Notes under the pieces: generated by a model
The model's database searches: none
The model's input: only the letters and a program-made list of their open reading frames with translations
Told to the model about the DNA's origin: nothing
Shown here: piece by piece, positions 11,308 through 22,992 of the stretch
How the letters are laid out: the number at the start of each line of letters is the position of its first letter
How positions within the stretch are numbered: the stretch's first letter is position 1
Source: Gigantopelta aegis
Taxonomy: Eukaryota; Mollusca; Gastropoda; Neomphalida; Peltospiridae
Length of the DNA: 64,000 bases
Direction of reading: 5' to 3'
NCBI RefSeq assembly: GCF_016097555.1
Contig: NC_054704.1
Location: forward strand, 2,872,891 to 2,936,890
Made by a program: the position numbers and the translations under genes

Positions 11308-12475
11308 GGAGTGTCAGTCCTATAGGCGACGCAAGAAAGATGTAACGACATGTAAAGGATATTCTGGGAGTGTCAGTTCTCTTAATATAAGCGACGCAAG
11401 AAGGATGTAACGACATGTAAAGGATATTCTGGGAGTGTCAGTCCTATAGGCGACGCAAGAAAGATGTAACGACATGTAAGGATATTCTGGGAGTGTCAGT
11501 TCTCTTAATATAAGCGACGCAAGAAGGATGTAACGACATGTAAAGGATATTCTGGGAGTGTCAGTCCTCCTATAGGCGACGCAAGAAGGATGTAACGGCT
11601 TCTAATGGATATTCTGGGAGTGTCATTTCTCCTATAGGCGACGCAAGAAGGATGTAACGACATGTAAAGGATATTCTGGGAGTGTAAGTCCTCCTATAGG
11701 CGACGCAAGAAAGATGTAACGACATGTAAGGATATTCTGGGAGTGTCAGTTCTCTTAATATAAGCGACGCAAGAAGGATGTAACGACATGTAAAGGATAT
11801 TCTGGGAGTGTCAGTCCTCCTATAGGCGACGCAAGAAGGATGTAACGGCTTCTAATGGATATTCTGGGAGTGTCATTTCTCCTATAGGCGACGCAAGAAG
11901 GATGTAACGACATGTAAAGGATATTCTGGGAGTGTAAGTCCTCCTATAGTCGACGCAAAAAGGATGTAACTACATGTAAAGGATATTCTGGGAGTGTCAG
12001 TCCTATAGGCGACGCAAGAAGGATGTAATGACATGTAAAGGATATTCTGGGAGTGTCAGTCCTCCTATAGGCGACGCAAGAAGGATGTAACGACATGTAA
12101 AGGATATTCTGGGAGTGTCAGTCCTCCTATAGAATGAAACAAAATAAGGATAAACGGCTAAATAAAATGGAAATATACTCTTCAAAAAAAGTAGGGGAAC
12201 AAAATTTCTTTAATATCAGTATAGGCGAACAAGAAGGATGTAACGACATGTAAAGGATATGCTGGGAGTGTCAGTCCTCCTATAGGCGACGCAAGAAGAA
12301 TGTAACGGTCTGTAAAGGATATGCTGGGAGTGTTAGTCCTCCTATAGGCGACGCAAGAAGAATGTATCTACATGTAAAGGATATGCTGGGAGTGTCATTC
12401 CTCCTATAGTCGACGCTAATAGGATGTAACTACATGTTACTGTTATGCTGGGAGTGTCGGTCGTCCTATAATGTT
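11308..12475. repeat. 62-bp minisatellite in ACP7-like intron (copy B)
   Basis: About 18 units of the array seen at 735-1697. It is interrupted by a 92-bp insertion (about 12131-12222) flanked by TATAG, which carries one end of the mariner-like MITE found whole at 44308-44760. The opposite end of that MITE is absent. Confidence 0.9.
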
Positions 12476-13454
12476 GAATATTGCGATGCATGTAAAAAAG
12501 CGTCAACTTTCAAATTTGAATGAACAAAATAATGATTCAAGATCTTAAATAAATAAAATACTGTACTCTTAAAAAAAGAGTAATGTGTGCCCAACCTTCA
12601 CTATTAATCTTAATATCATTCCCCACAGACCGAACATTACAATTTTGGCAATTGTAAATTCATTAGACCATACTAGTAAAGAAGAGTATAGGTACTGATC
12701 AATATTAATTAAAGATACACTATGATGGCCATATGTTTATTTGTATTATTTTCAGTAACTTTTCCCACTACCGGAAGCGATTCACAATGCCAGTGGCGGG
12801 GGGAGACGGTGAAGGCATGTGGTTCAGGTAGCGTCTCATATTTCACTTCAGTTCATTTCCGTGTTTATACCCAGTTAAACTACAAGCACGCTATCCGTGG
12901 CGCATATTTCAGTTATCTGCACTGTATGCATATTGCAATTCTAGATTAAAAACGTTAAGCTCTAAAATTTTAATGGCCCAAGTCCTCGAATCTTTGGTAT
13001 CTGAAATGCCTATGTAATACACCAACTACCGTGTAATGCCCTTGATTAAACTAAACATATAACCATATACCAATAGGGTTTATACCCCAAGAATCCGGCA
13101 ATAGGATCGGGGGTCTGAAAGAAAACAAGGAAAACCAACAAAAAGAGTATAATTTGGTACAAGACAAAATTAACTAAAGATATATGGGGTATATAAGTTT
13201 CTGCAGGATGTTTCAGTAAAATTTCAACCACTACCTATAGCGATTCAATCACTATTTTCGGCCGGTGAAGGCATTTGGTTCAGGTAGCGTCTCATATTAA
13301 CTTTAATTCGGTTCCAGTACGGATTAATGGAGAGGTTAACTACGTGAGCAGGGGCTGCGTGAGCATATTTCAGTTATCTGCACTGTACACGTGCCCAGGT
13401 CAGGGTCTAGGGATCTGGCCAGGCTCCCTACACTCTCTCCTCTCTCGAACTCGC

Positions 13455-13464
13455 CATACGCTCT

Positions 13465-13527
<63 letters not shown>

Positions 13528-13545
13528 GTCTCGTCTCTCCAGTGT
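13455..13545. repeat. (TC)n microsatellite, copy B intron
   Basis: Counterpart of 2161-2328, shorter. After it comes a short SINE remnant (GCCGATGATTAATAAA) not present in copy A. Confidence 0.9.
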
Positions 13546-14508
13546 TCAAAATCCTACGGTATGCAGCCACCAGCCGATGATTAATAAAAAATTCAGAGGT
13601 GTCGTTAATGACAAAAACACATTCTTTCCTTTCCATTATTCTCTAGCTGGAATATTGGCAAAGCTCACGTGATCAGTTTCTCGACGGAAGTCTATTACTA
13701 CAGTGTGACGAGAGAAAACATCAAAGCGCAGTACGATTGGCTGGACAAAGATCTGACAGAAGCAAACCAACCAATCAATAGAGAGAAGCGACCATGGATC
13801 ATCGTAATGGGCCACAAACCTATGTACTGCTCCAACACAGGCGGGTTTGTAAAAACCCTAATGACCCCGTAAGTCTTATTTAAAGAAAATGACGAGATAT
13901 TAACAGGACATTGCTTATTGTCTATAATACTAAAGACTAAAGAATACTAAAGAAAAAAAAAAAAAAGTTAAAAAAGACGAAAAAAAGAAAGAAAGAAAAA
14001 GAAAAACAGACAGCCCACCACAGCATTTTATTACCAGTTTACCCTGAAAATAGACAACTGAACACACGTTCTATTGTGATGTCATATTTAATACCTATAG
14101 TTACTTACTGTCCCGAAAGTGCTAAATTCCCCAATAAACTAGACATCACACAAATGTGTGATGTTTCCTCAATAATGAATATGAAAAATATGTACCTCTA
14201 TATAACTGTACTATGGTATAATAAGAAAGAAATATGTGCATAAAATTTATTTTATTACTGTATAGGTTCGCGTTGGGATCAAAGTATTCAACAAGAGTCT
14301 AGAAGAGCTATTCTACAAACACGGTGTAGATTTGGAGTTTTACGCACATGAACATTCCTACGAGAGAATGTGGCCAATCTACAAGCATAAGGTACAGATG
14401 GTTATAGTCACTGGAATTATTAACCGAGGATATTTCCATACCGTCAGGATTAGGGATATAAACTGTGTTACGAGAGCCTCTCACGGGACTATATACTTAA
14501 ATGACCAG

Positions 14509-14625
14509 GGGCCTAATTCACAAAGCTCTCTTAGACTCTGCTAGACAACAAAGCATCCTCCTTGCAAGTGTTTTAGCATTGCACGGCGATATTGCAAAAT
14601 TGCGAGAGTTTAGTGAATTAGGCCC
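14509..14625. mobile_element. 117-bp MITE with 3-bp target duplication
   Basis: Ends are perfect inverted repeats GGGCCTAATTCAC and GTGAATTAGGCCC, flanked by CAG on both sides (14506-14508, 14626-14628). Copy A keeps the empty site with a single CAG (3452-3454, GACCAGATGG). The superfamily is not certain. The insertion postdates the A/B duplication. Confidence 0.88.
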
Positions 14626-15260
14626 CAGATGGAATATGCTCATTTTAAAACCGCTGTCTCTATTTTTAGAAGTACGGATCTTTTTGTGTTTTGTATAAAA
14701 TGCATTTTGAACTACTACAGGCACCATAATTCTGGAACTTTGGTCCGACCAGACCGACTATTTTTCATTTATTTTTTTGGCCAGAAGCGTGGGCGCTGTC
14801 GCACTGTTTTGTATTACAAAGTTTAAAACAAAAGTATGTTGTATGAAGCCAGTGAACAATAACCGTTGCACACAACTTTGTTAACATTGTAAGTTGTGTT
14901 TGTATTTTGCATTAGTAAATGATAATGTAACACGGCCTAGCGACCTTGTACGTAACATTAAATTTTTTAATAACACGTAAGAATATAATTTATGCATTAC
15001 CGTTAGAATACAGATATGCCTAAAACATAGAGCGTAATGGTTTGATTCAACGTGATATGTCAATTGCTCCATCTCAAAGAAATGTCCTACAGAGTCCTGT
15101 TATTGTCAATTGCTCCATCTCAAAGAAATGTCCTACAGAGTCCTGTTATTTTCAGATATGCAATGGCAGTTACGACAAGCCGTACATGAACCCGAGAGCA
15201 CCAGTGCATATTGTTACCGGATCCGCGGTAAGGAAAGTGTGAACATTCAAACTATCTTTT

Positions 15261-15640
<380 letters not shown>

Positions 15641-15726
15641 CATTATACTATACGGAATGGTACCTTGGCTTGCGAATATGATATTATTTTCTACATTGTA
15701 TGTAGGTGTGATAATGATCTACAGAA

Positions 15727-15750
15727 GCGGATCTAGGAGTTTCAGGTGGG

Positions 15751-15781
<31 letters not shown>

Positions 15782-16050
15782 ATCATCCATATATGCGTGC
15801 TTACAGATTCAAATCTCACTGAGCGATATGTGTGCGTGTGTTCATGTGTGTGCGCGCGCGCGTGTGTGTGTGGTTGGGATTCCAGTAAAATAAAATACAA
15901 ATTAATGGTGCACACTTTAACATGTGATATTTTTTTAATCCACCAGGAAGGGTCATGTGTTGTGCCGGGTGAAGGAAGACACATTTCGGTTTTACTTGAC
16001 AGCTCAATGTCAGGTTCAACCCCTCCCTCCTCCCCCTCCTCTGGATCCGT
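15727..16050. mobile_element. Candidate MITE with GGATC ends, copy B intron
   Basis: Left end AGCGGATCTAGGAG and right end CTCTGGATCCGTCACT are imperfect inverted repeats. The block is absent from the matching copy A intron. It contains a (GT)n tract and a GCGCGCGCG run near 15852-15862. It may be kin to the 400-bp element at 39974. Confidence 0.5.
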
Positions 16051-16224
16051 CACTGTAGTGTATGTGTCATTATAAGTAATATTGTATTGTTTGTTATAGG
16101 GTAACCGAGAAGCTCAGTCCAAGTTCATTCCTTCTGAGCGGAGCGCCTTCCACACTGACGACTTCGGCTACACGCGGATGATTGTCCAGAACGCCTCGCA
16201 CCTGTACCTGGAGGAAATGTCCGT

Positions 16225-17103
16225 TAACAAGGTACACTGTGCTTGCTGTCAGGATAGAGGGTACACTGTACTTGCTGTCAGGATACAAGGTACTCTGTAC
16301 TTACTGTCAGGATACAAGGTACACTGTGCTTACTGTCAGGATACAAGGTACACTGTACCTACTGCCAGGATACAAGGTACACTGCTTACTGTCAGGATAC
16401 AAGGTACGCTGTACCTACTGTCAGGTTACAAGGTACACTGTGCTTACTGCCAGGATACAAGGTACACTGTGCTTACTGTCAGAATACAAGGTACACTGTG
16501 CTTACTGTCAGGATACAAGGTACTCTGTACCTACTGTCAGGATACAAGGTACACTGTGTTTACTGTCAGGATACAAGGTACACTGTGCTTACTGTCAGGA
16601 TACAAGGTACTCTGTACCTACTGTCAGGATACAAGGTGCACTGCTTACTGTGAGGATACAAGGTACACTGTACCTACTGTCAGGATACAAGGTACTCCGT
16701 GCTTACTGTCAGGATACAAGGTACACTGTGCTTACTGTCAGGATACAAGGTACACTGCTTACCGTCAGGATACAAGGTACATTGTGCTTCCTGTCAGGAT
16801 ACAAGGTACTCCGTGCTTACTGTCAGGATACAAGGTACACTGTGCTTACTGTCAGGATACAAGGTACACTGCTTACCGTCAGGATACAAGGTACATTGTG
16901 CTTACTGTCAGGATACAAGGTACTCTGTACCTACTGTCAGGATACAAGGTATTCTGTACTTCCTGTCAGGATACAAAATACACTGTACTTACTGTCAGGA
17001 TACAAGGTACTCCGTACCTACTGTCAGGATATAAGATACTCTGTACTTACTGTCAGGATACAAGGTACTCTGTACTTACTGTCAGGATACAAGGTACTCT
17101 GTA
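16225..17103. repeat. 29-bp donor-seeded minisatellite, copy B, part 1
   Basis: About 30 units, same unit and origin as 4186-5096, starting on the donor of exon 16100-16231. From the exon ATG (16178) the frame is open to 17104. Subtypes differ (CTGTGCTTAC, CTGTACCTAC, CTGCTTAC), the last losing 4-5 bases and shifting frame. Confidence 0.92.
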
Positions 17104-17105
17104 GG

Positions 17106-17549
17106 TTCCATTAGACCAAATCAATTCCTATTGCCGATAAAGTTAACGTTTACCAATAAAACTGATATAAGCAGCGTTTCAACACACCCAGGAAGTACAG
17201 CAATAGAAAGTGTGGCACCTCACATCTAATCTAGCTGCAAGAAAATGGGGGGTCACGTATCATTTAAGAGATTTAATTTATCTTTTTAATAGCAACCGTC
17301 ATTTTTGCTGAAAATTGCAGTTCCATTTTTGGGGGTACCCCGCATTAGTTTCAACCTCTGGTATATACTGCATAACAACTGTATAACAAATAAAAGTGTA
17401 TTTATTTATTGTCAATGGATAATAGTATTTGCACAAATAGTCAATGTCACATATTACTACCAATCACACCCACAGCTGCTTTTACTCCGTAAATATTTGA
17501 CGGTGCACGTCGAACTTTGACACGATACTCTCTTCTTTGGTACTATGCA
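17106..17549. mobile_element. Insertion splitting the 29-bp array
   Basis: About 440 bp of unrelated sequence. Its right end, CGAACTTTGACACGATACTC through CTATGCAAC, matches 9735-9785 (CGAACTTTGACACGGAACTC, CCACGCAACC), so this is probably a dispersed element. No coding capacity or clear terminal repeats were seen. Confidence 0.5.
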
Positions 17550-18730
17550 ACCTGTACCTACTGTCAGGATATAAGGTACTCCGTACTTACTGTCAGGATA
17601 CAAAATACACTGTACTTACTGTCAGGATACAAGGTACTATGTACCGACTGTCAGGATATAAGGTACTCTGTGCTTACTGTCAGGATACAAGGTACTATGT
17701 GCTTACTGTCAGGATACAAGGTAGTCTGTGCTTACTGTCAGGATACAAGGTACACTGCTTACTGTCAGGATATAAAGTACTCTGTACTTACTGTCAGGAT
17801 ACAAGGTACACTGTGCTTACTGGCAAGATACAAGATACACTGTGCTTACTGTCAGGATATAAGGTACACTGCTTACTGTCAAGATACAAGGTACACTGTA
17901 CTTACTGTCAAGATACAAGGTACTCTGTACTTACTGCCAGGATATAAGGTACACTGCTTACTGTCAAGATACAAGGTACACTGTGCTTACTGGCAAGATA
18001 CAAGGTACTCTGTACTTACTGCCAGGATATAAGGTACACTGCTTACTGTCAAGATACAAGGTACACTGTACTTACTGTCAAGATACAAGGTGCACTGTAC
18101 TTACTGTCAGGATACATGGTACACTGCTTACTGTCAAGATACAAAGCACACCTTACTTACTGTCAAGATACAAAGTACACTGTGGTTACTGTCAGGATAC
18201 AAAGCACACTGTACATACTATCAGGATATTATATGCTCTGTTTACTGTCAAGATACAAGGTACACTGTACTTACTGTCAGGATACAAAGCACACTGTACA
18301 TACTATCAGGATATTATATGCTCTGTTTACTGTCAAGATACAAGGTACACTGTACTTACTGTCAGGATATAAGCTACTCTGGACTTACTGTCAGGATACA
18401 AGGTACAATGTACTTACTGTCAGGATACAAGGTACTGTGTTTACTGTCAAAATACAAGGTACACTGTACTTACTGTCAGAATACAAGATACTCTGTACTT
18501 ACTGTCAGGATACAAAGTACACTGCTTACTTTCAGGATACAAGGTACACTGTACTTCCTGTAAACGATACAAGGTACACTGTGCTTACTGTCAGGATACA
18601 TAGTACTCTGTTCTTACTTTCAGGATACATGGTACACTGTACTTACTGTTACAATAGAAGGTACACTGTACTTACTGTCAGGATACAAGGTACACCATAC
18701 ATACTGTTAGGATACAAGGTACACTTCTTA
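17550..18730. repeat. 29-bp donor-seeded minisatellite, copy B, part 2
   Basis: About 40 further units of the 29-bp repeat with an internal duplication around the variant TATCAGGATATTATATGCTC (about 18209 and 18300). It ends against the SINE remnant, as in copy A. Confidence 0.9.
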
Positions 18731-18732
18731 CT

Positions 18733-18975
18733 GTGGTATGTCCTGTCTATATCCTGTCTATGGAACAGTGCATACAAAAGATCCCTTGCTGCTAATGAAA
18801 ACAAAAATGCAGAGGGATTCTTCTGAAGACTCAGAATTGTCAAATGTTTGACATAGAATAGCTCATGATCGATCAATCAATTAATCAATCAATCGACCAA
18901 CCAATCGATCAATCGATCAATCAATCAATCAATTTGGTCTAGTGGTGTCGATAAACTAAACAAACTTTAACTTCT
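18733..18975 (+). mobile_element. SINE remnant in last intron, copy B
   Basis: Counterpart of 5098-5345 with the same junction to the array (GTATGTCCTGTCTATATCC) and the same neighbouring (AATC)n run. Confidence 0.75.
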
Positions 18976-19469
18976 TTAGGCAGACCCGATTATTATTGTT
19001 ATTTGTATTTCCAGGGTGGCGCCATACTCGACAAGATTTGGATTGTGAAAGACAAGCATGGCCCGGGGATCTACGACTGTCATATCTAACATTGTTTTCG
19101 GGCTATAGTTCGTCATCGTGTATTGATATCAATATACATTGACTTGATTTTGTATAAAATCCAGAATTGGTCAGCCATAAAAAAAAGCGACAGTTTTGGA
19201 CTTTAATCAACGGCAATGACCATAGGTACTTGATGAAAGGATAATTAACCATTCACCATGATACGGTTAATGCGTATTAATTTTAGCCCCTATTGACCAA
19301 TGTGTGGAAGTTAGTGTGCCACCAATCCCAAAATGTACATTTTTTTGAGTAGACAAAAAGAAGAAAGGAAAACAAAGTTTGATGAAAACAATGATGATTT
19401 TTATTGTGTTTACAATTAAAAGCATGCTTTAATCAAGAAATGTCTACAACCCACAACCACCCTCCCCCA

Positions 19470-19620
19470 CACGTACGTACGTACGTACATACATACGTAC
19501 GTACGTACACACGTACACACATACATACATACACACGTACATACATACATACGTACATACATACACACGAACGTACATACATACATACATACATACATAC
19601 ACATACATACCTTTATGTAT
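19470..19620. repeat. (ACGT)n/(ACAT)n tetranucleotide repeat
   Basis: Runs of CGTA mix with runs of CATA and CACA. Conversion of ACGT to ACAT is what CpG decay would give. Confidence 0.85.
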
Positions 19621-19890
19621 GTAACAGTCAACCTCGACATGCATACAATATATAGATATTCATACATCAAATCGTACATCCATACATGGATGCTTCAATA
19701 GCTCAGAATGTATCATGGCAAGTCTGCAAGTTGTGGTCGATTCGGTGCCATAGGTTCGAGTCCCAGCAACGGTATGGGACAATTTGTGAGGCCAGAACGG
19801 AATTAATTATTCCCTGCGCCATTGCGTTAATATCTTTGTATGTAATAGTCAACCTCAACATACATACAACATATAGGTATTCAACCATCA
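19609..19890 (+). mobile_element. Second tRNA-derived SINE family, with repeated 3' segment
   Basis: TAGCTCAGAATG (19699) is A-box-like and GGTTCGAGTCC (19753-19763) is a perfect B box. The segment GTATGTAACAGTCAACCTCG to about 19670 recurs after the head at 19838-19890 (GTATGTAATAGTCAACCTCA), so two tails flank one head. The predicted tRNA fold is not complete. Confidence 0.6.
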
Positions 19891-20132
19891 GGTATGTTAT
19901 CAGTATAGGTAGTACTAAACCAAATAGCTTTCGGCTGGGCCAAACTTTGAGGTGAACCCAACTTTTGCTAGAGAAGTGAACACCACAAGTCCTGTGACTG
20001 GTGATGAATGTGAGTGTGTTAGAAATCGTATGCAATTTTATTTCATCTAGTACCACTGTGTCAAGTAGCATTGTGCTTGAAACATGTATGGACTACCTGT
20101 AAACAAAAAGTACTCAAATTGTGTGAGGGTAG

Positions 20133-21146
20133 TCATAGACGCTGCCCGTCATCTCTCAAATGAGCAGCATGACTCCCAATCATTGACTGCCTGATGCGTG
20201 TAAAGATTGCATTAGGGATACGGTGCCATAGTTCCACTAATGAGGCACCAAGTTCCTGAAAAGTCTGTGGACGGTTCCTGGGAGTGCGCAGGCGTCTTCC
20301 CAGCACGTTCTAGACGTGCTCGATGGGATTCAGGTCGGACGACCTTGAAGGCCAATCCATGACATTGATGCCCGCGTTTCTCAGGTAATCCCTTGTCAAG
20401 ATGGCCGTGTGGGGTCTGGCGTTGTCATTCTGAAAGACCAGGCCTGGACCATGACTTGCCATGAAGGGCATACGTTCCTGGGCCAGCAGCTGGTCGCTTT
20501 ATGCAGCAGCGTTGAGGTTGCCACGGATGACAAGACGTTGAGAACGGCCATTTTCACAGAAAGCACCCCAAACCATTACACTTCGGCCTCCGAATCTGTC
20601 AACTTCACCATGTTCACTGACACAACACTGAGCATGACGTTCATCACGTCGTCTCCAAACCCTCTGCCTGCCATTGGCAAATCGCAGTGTGAATCTTGAT
20701 TCATCGCTAAAAACGACTCTATTCCATTCCTTCCGAGTCCATCGCAAGTGGCGTTGTGGCCACAGTTGACGTTGACTTCGATGAAATTGGGTCAAAATGG
20801 TTCCAATGTATGGGCGCCGTGCGTGGAGGTGAGAGGTTTGCAGCCGATTTCAGATCGTTTGCGCGGACACCCAACGTCTGAAAAGATCATTACTAGTTGC
20901 TGTAGCTGTCATGAAATGATTGCGAAGGTGACGTAACACAATATGACGGTCATCTGTCTGTGACATCATACGTGTTCTACCCGGTCGGGGGCGATTAGCT
21001 GTGGTGCCCGTTTGTTGTACTCGTGTCCGCAGATCATAAATTGCCCGTCGACTGCAACCCAACGCCCATGCAACGTCAGCTACTGACGTTCCAGCGTGCA
21101 ACATGCCGACGGCACATTCACGCTGCACATTTGTTAGCCTTGGCAT
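20133..21146 (-). pseudogene. Tc1/mariner-type transposase, decayed
   Basis: A single frame of about 338 codons on minus, the normal length for Tc1-like transposases. It starts MPRLTNVQRECAVGMLHAG with a paired helix-turn-helix region (WALGCSRRAIYDLRTR) and the linker RPRPGR. The catalytic parts follow: VVFSDESRF, SVMVWGAF, VFQNDNARPHTA and DWPSRSSDLNPIEHV, which fit the DDE triad of the DD34-type group. Three in-frame stops interrupt it (after VSAQTI, after NLNAAA and after NPIEHV), and no frameshift is needed. Terminal inverted repeats were not found. It is a dead DNA transposon, unrelated to the phosphatase genes around it. Confidence 0.88.
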
Positions 21147-21168
21147 CGAAACAGGTCGTAACAAATAT

Positions 21169-22208
21169 AGTTTAAACAATAGTTTATTCCATTTTCTGGT
21201 GGGATTGGTCGACAGGCTACAAGCCTATATTAGGACCTTTCCCTACATTTTCTTTGCAAACAAACTGACAAGATGACAGACAAAGTACAATTAATAACTA
21301 ACAATAATAATAATAATAAAAAATAATAGTAGATGATTAACATAAACGTGAGCTACAGAAAGGAAAGGTACATACATAGAAATAGTACAGATAGAGAAAT
21401 GTAACAGTGCTATTAAGTTTCAAAACGTTTAGTGCTTACAATAAAGTCATGAAAAATGTCTATATTTTCCTGATTAGTTAAGTGTAGTTCGCCAAATAAT
21501 AAAAGGTTATATTTAACATGTAGATATTTCTGTAGATGGGTATTTCGATGCACCCTGAACAGAGGGCAATGACACAAGAAATGTTCGGCATCTTCCACAT
21601 GATGCCCACAAACACATTTTGGATTATCCAAGATATGACGTTTAAATTTATAACCATTTTGGTTACTGTTAGCCATTCTAAGTCGACAGTGAAGTATCTG
21701 CTGACGTCTTTCACCATAATAAAAGTATGATGGAATAGGTTCAGTTACATTAGTTGCATGTTTGAACCTAGTTAGTGATTTACAGTTTTTGATGTTAGAC
21801 GACGTATTATTCCATAGTTTAACTGACGAAGGAAAGAACGAATTTGCAAAGAGCGTTGTACGACAAAAGTAAGTATTCAAGTGATCTGCATTCCGTAAAG
21901 AGTATGGATCTGTTTTACCGATAGGTCGTGGTAAATGAAGAGCTAAATAAGTAGGTAACAAGTTATTTGACAGTTTAAACATCATGCATAATTTGTGTTG
22001 TTCACGCCTTTTTGAGAGTGGTGCGAAACAGGTTTCTTTATAAATAAGATCGTGTGAAGTTCCCCTAACAGCACCACAAATTGTTCTAAGAGCATCTAAT
22101 TGACTATTTTCAAGGTTTTGTGCTAACTAAAGGAACATTTATCCCAAATTATATCATCATAATAAAATACTGGAAAAATAAATGACTTTTATATTATAAC
22201 AAATAATT
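21169..22208 (-). mobile_element. 5'-truncated LINE (CR1/Jockey-like reverse transcriptase C-terminus)
   Basis: Flanked by an 11-bp target duplication GTAACAAATAT (21158-21168 and 22209-22219). On minus the reading begins inside the reverse transcriptase (YYDDIIWDKC). It continues with QLDALRTICGAVRGTSH and SLRNADHLNTYFCRTTLF, then the C-terminal Cys/His segment CVCGHHVEDAEHFLCHCPLF. The longest open part is 21413-21985 (190 residues). An early stop lies in the 5' part. The 3' end has AAT-rich repeats. These tail motifs are typical of CR1- or Jockey-like elements of marine invertebrates; the exact clade is unsure. Confidence 0.85.
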
Positions 22209-22275
22209 GTAACAAATATCGTTTTAATGTGTTTTTACCTTGTGTCAGAGTACTATGAGCAAGTAACGATGAAAA

Positions 22276-22368
22276 CACGTGTGCTATTGTAGTCACGTGA
22301 CAAGTGACACGTGCAAAATCACTTTTGTCTCAGTAGTGTTGTGCACGTGCTATGGGTCGGGTCACGTG
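22276..22368. promoter_or_regulatory. Cluster of five CACGTG E-boxes (CLEAR-like)
   Basis: CACGTG occurs at 22276, 22294, 22308, 22344 and 22363, five times in 93 bp. The second is the ten-base palindrome GTCACGTGAC and the fifth is GTCACGTGGG. GTCACGTGAC is the CLEAR element bound by MiT/TFE factors such as TFEB and MITF at lysosomal gene promoters. The cluster lies about 360-460 bp upstream of a TATA-like box and about 510-600 bp upstream of the acid phosphatase start codon. That it regulates this gene is inferred. Confidence 0.6.
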
Positions 22369-22731
22369 GGCTGTGATGGGCTTCAAATGGAGTGTCGACA
22401 TTGCCATTACAATATTTATTCTTGAAATATACCTGCTTTCAAAACTCATTGACTTTAGTCAAATTTTAGATTGTGAAGTTTTTAATTTGACTCAGTATAT
22501 ATATATATACAATTGATCTTTGCCGTGGTCCGCTGCCTGCCGCGGAGCGGGGGTGGTGGTGAGGGTGAGGTGGGAGACTGGAGGGTGACTGGTGAACTCA
22601 GAGGTTGTGCCCACGACAGGCCTGCTCGATGAGTTCTCTGATGGAATAATGCCAAATATTACCCACACACATAGCATAACTAATAGGCAGTGTGGTTGCC
22701 CACACCATCCCCCAGTGTGGATACTCCCCAA

Positions 22732-22738
22732 TATAAAA
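22732..22738 (+). promoter_or_regulatory. TATA-like box before ACP7-like exon 1
   Basis: TATAAAA lies 140 bp before the ATG at 22878, which would place transcription start near 22760-22770. No other core element is clear. Confidence 0.4.
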
Positions 22739-22877
22739 TGCTGACTACGCAAGAGAAAGTATCTTTAATAACAATCACCTTTGTTCCTTTGGCAAATACT
22801 AAGTTGTGTATTGATAACACTACTACGTTTCAAAGTACGTGGATGCAGTCAGTGTTTTAGAGAGTGTTAAACAGACA

Positions 22878-22992
22878 ATGTCGGTGGCACGGTGTGTCTT
22901 GCTTACGTTGGTGTACGTGTACACAACTGTCGTCTGCGAACAATGGCCACCTGTGTTAGTCCAGCCGGAACAGATACATTTGTCTTATGGAG
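22878..22992 (+). CDS. ACP7-like: ACP7-like first coding exon (signal peptide), copy C or displaced 5' end
   Basis: The ATG at 22878 opens MSVARCVLLTLVYVYTTVVC, a typical secretory signal peptide. It is followed by VQPEQIHLSYG, which matches the start of mature ACP7 (human APEQVHLSYPG). The exon ends at GGAG with donor GTATCT, phase 1. An in-frame ATG at 22839 would add 13 residues before the hydrophobic stretch and is less likely. No further ACP7 exon is visible downstream; an inverted dispersed repeat, satellites and a gap follow. Copies A and B both lack this exon in the window, so it may be a third copy cut short or the 5' end of one of them displaced by rearrangement or misassembly. Confidence 0.75.

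Noticed and set aside
16178-17104. Long open frames of about 300 codons over the 29-bp array as a protein gene
   Set aside because: They begin in a real phosphatase exon and continue into its intron; the openness follows from a stop-free repeat unit.
19690-19775. tRNA gene with a perfect B box
   Set aside because: Arms do not pair as a tRNA and the head is followed by a repeated SINE-type tail.
20409-20699. Plus-strand frame opposite the transposase
   Set aside because: It is the antisense of the conserved DDE region, which explains its openness.
22492-22752. Minus-strand 86-codon frame upstream of the phosphatase exon
   Set aside because: No family features, and it spans a TA run and the probable promoter.
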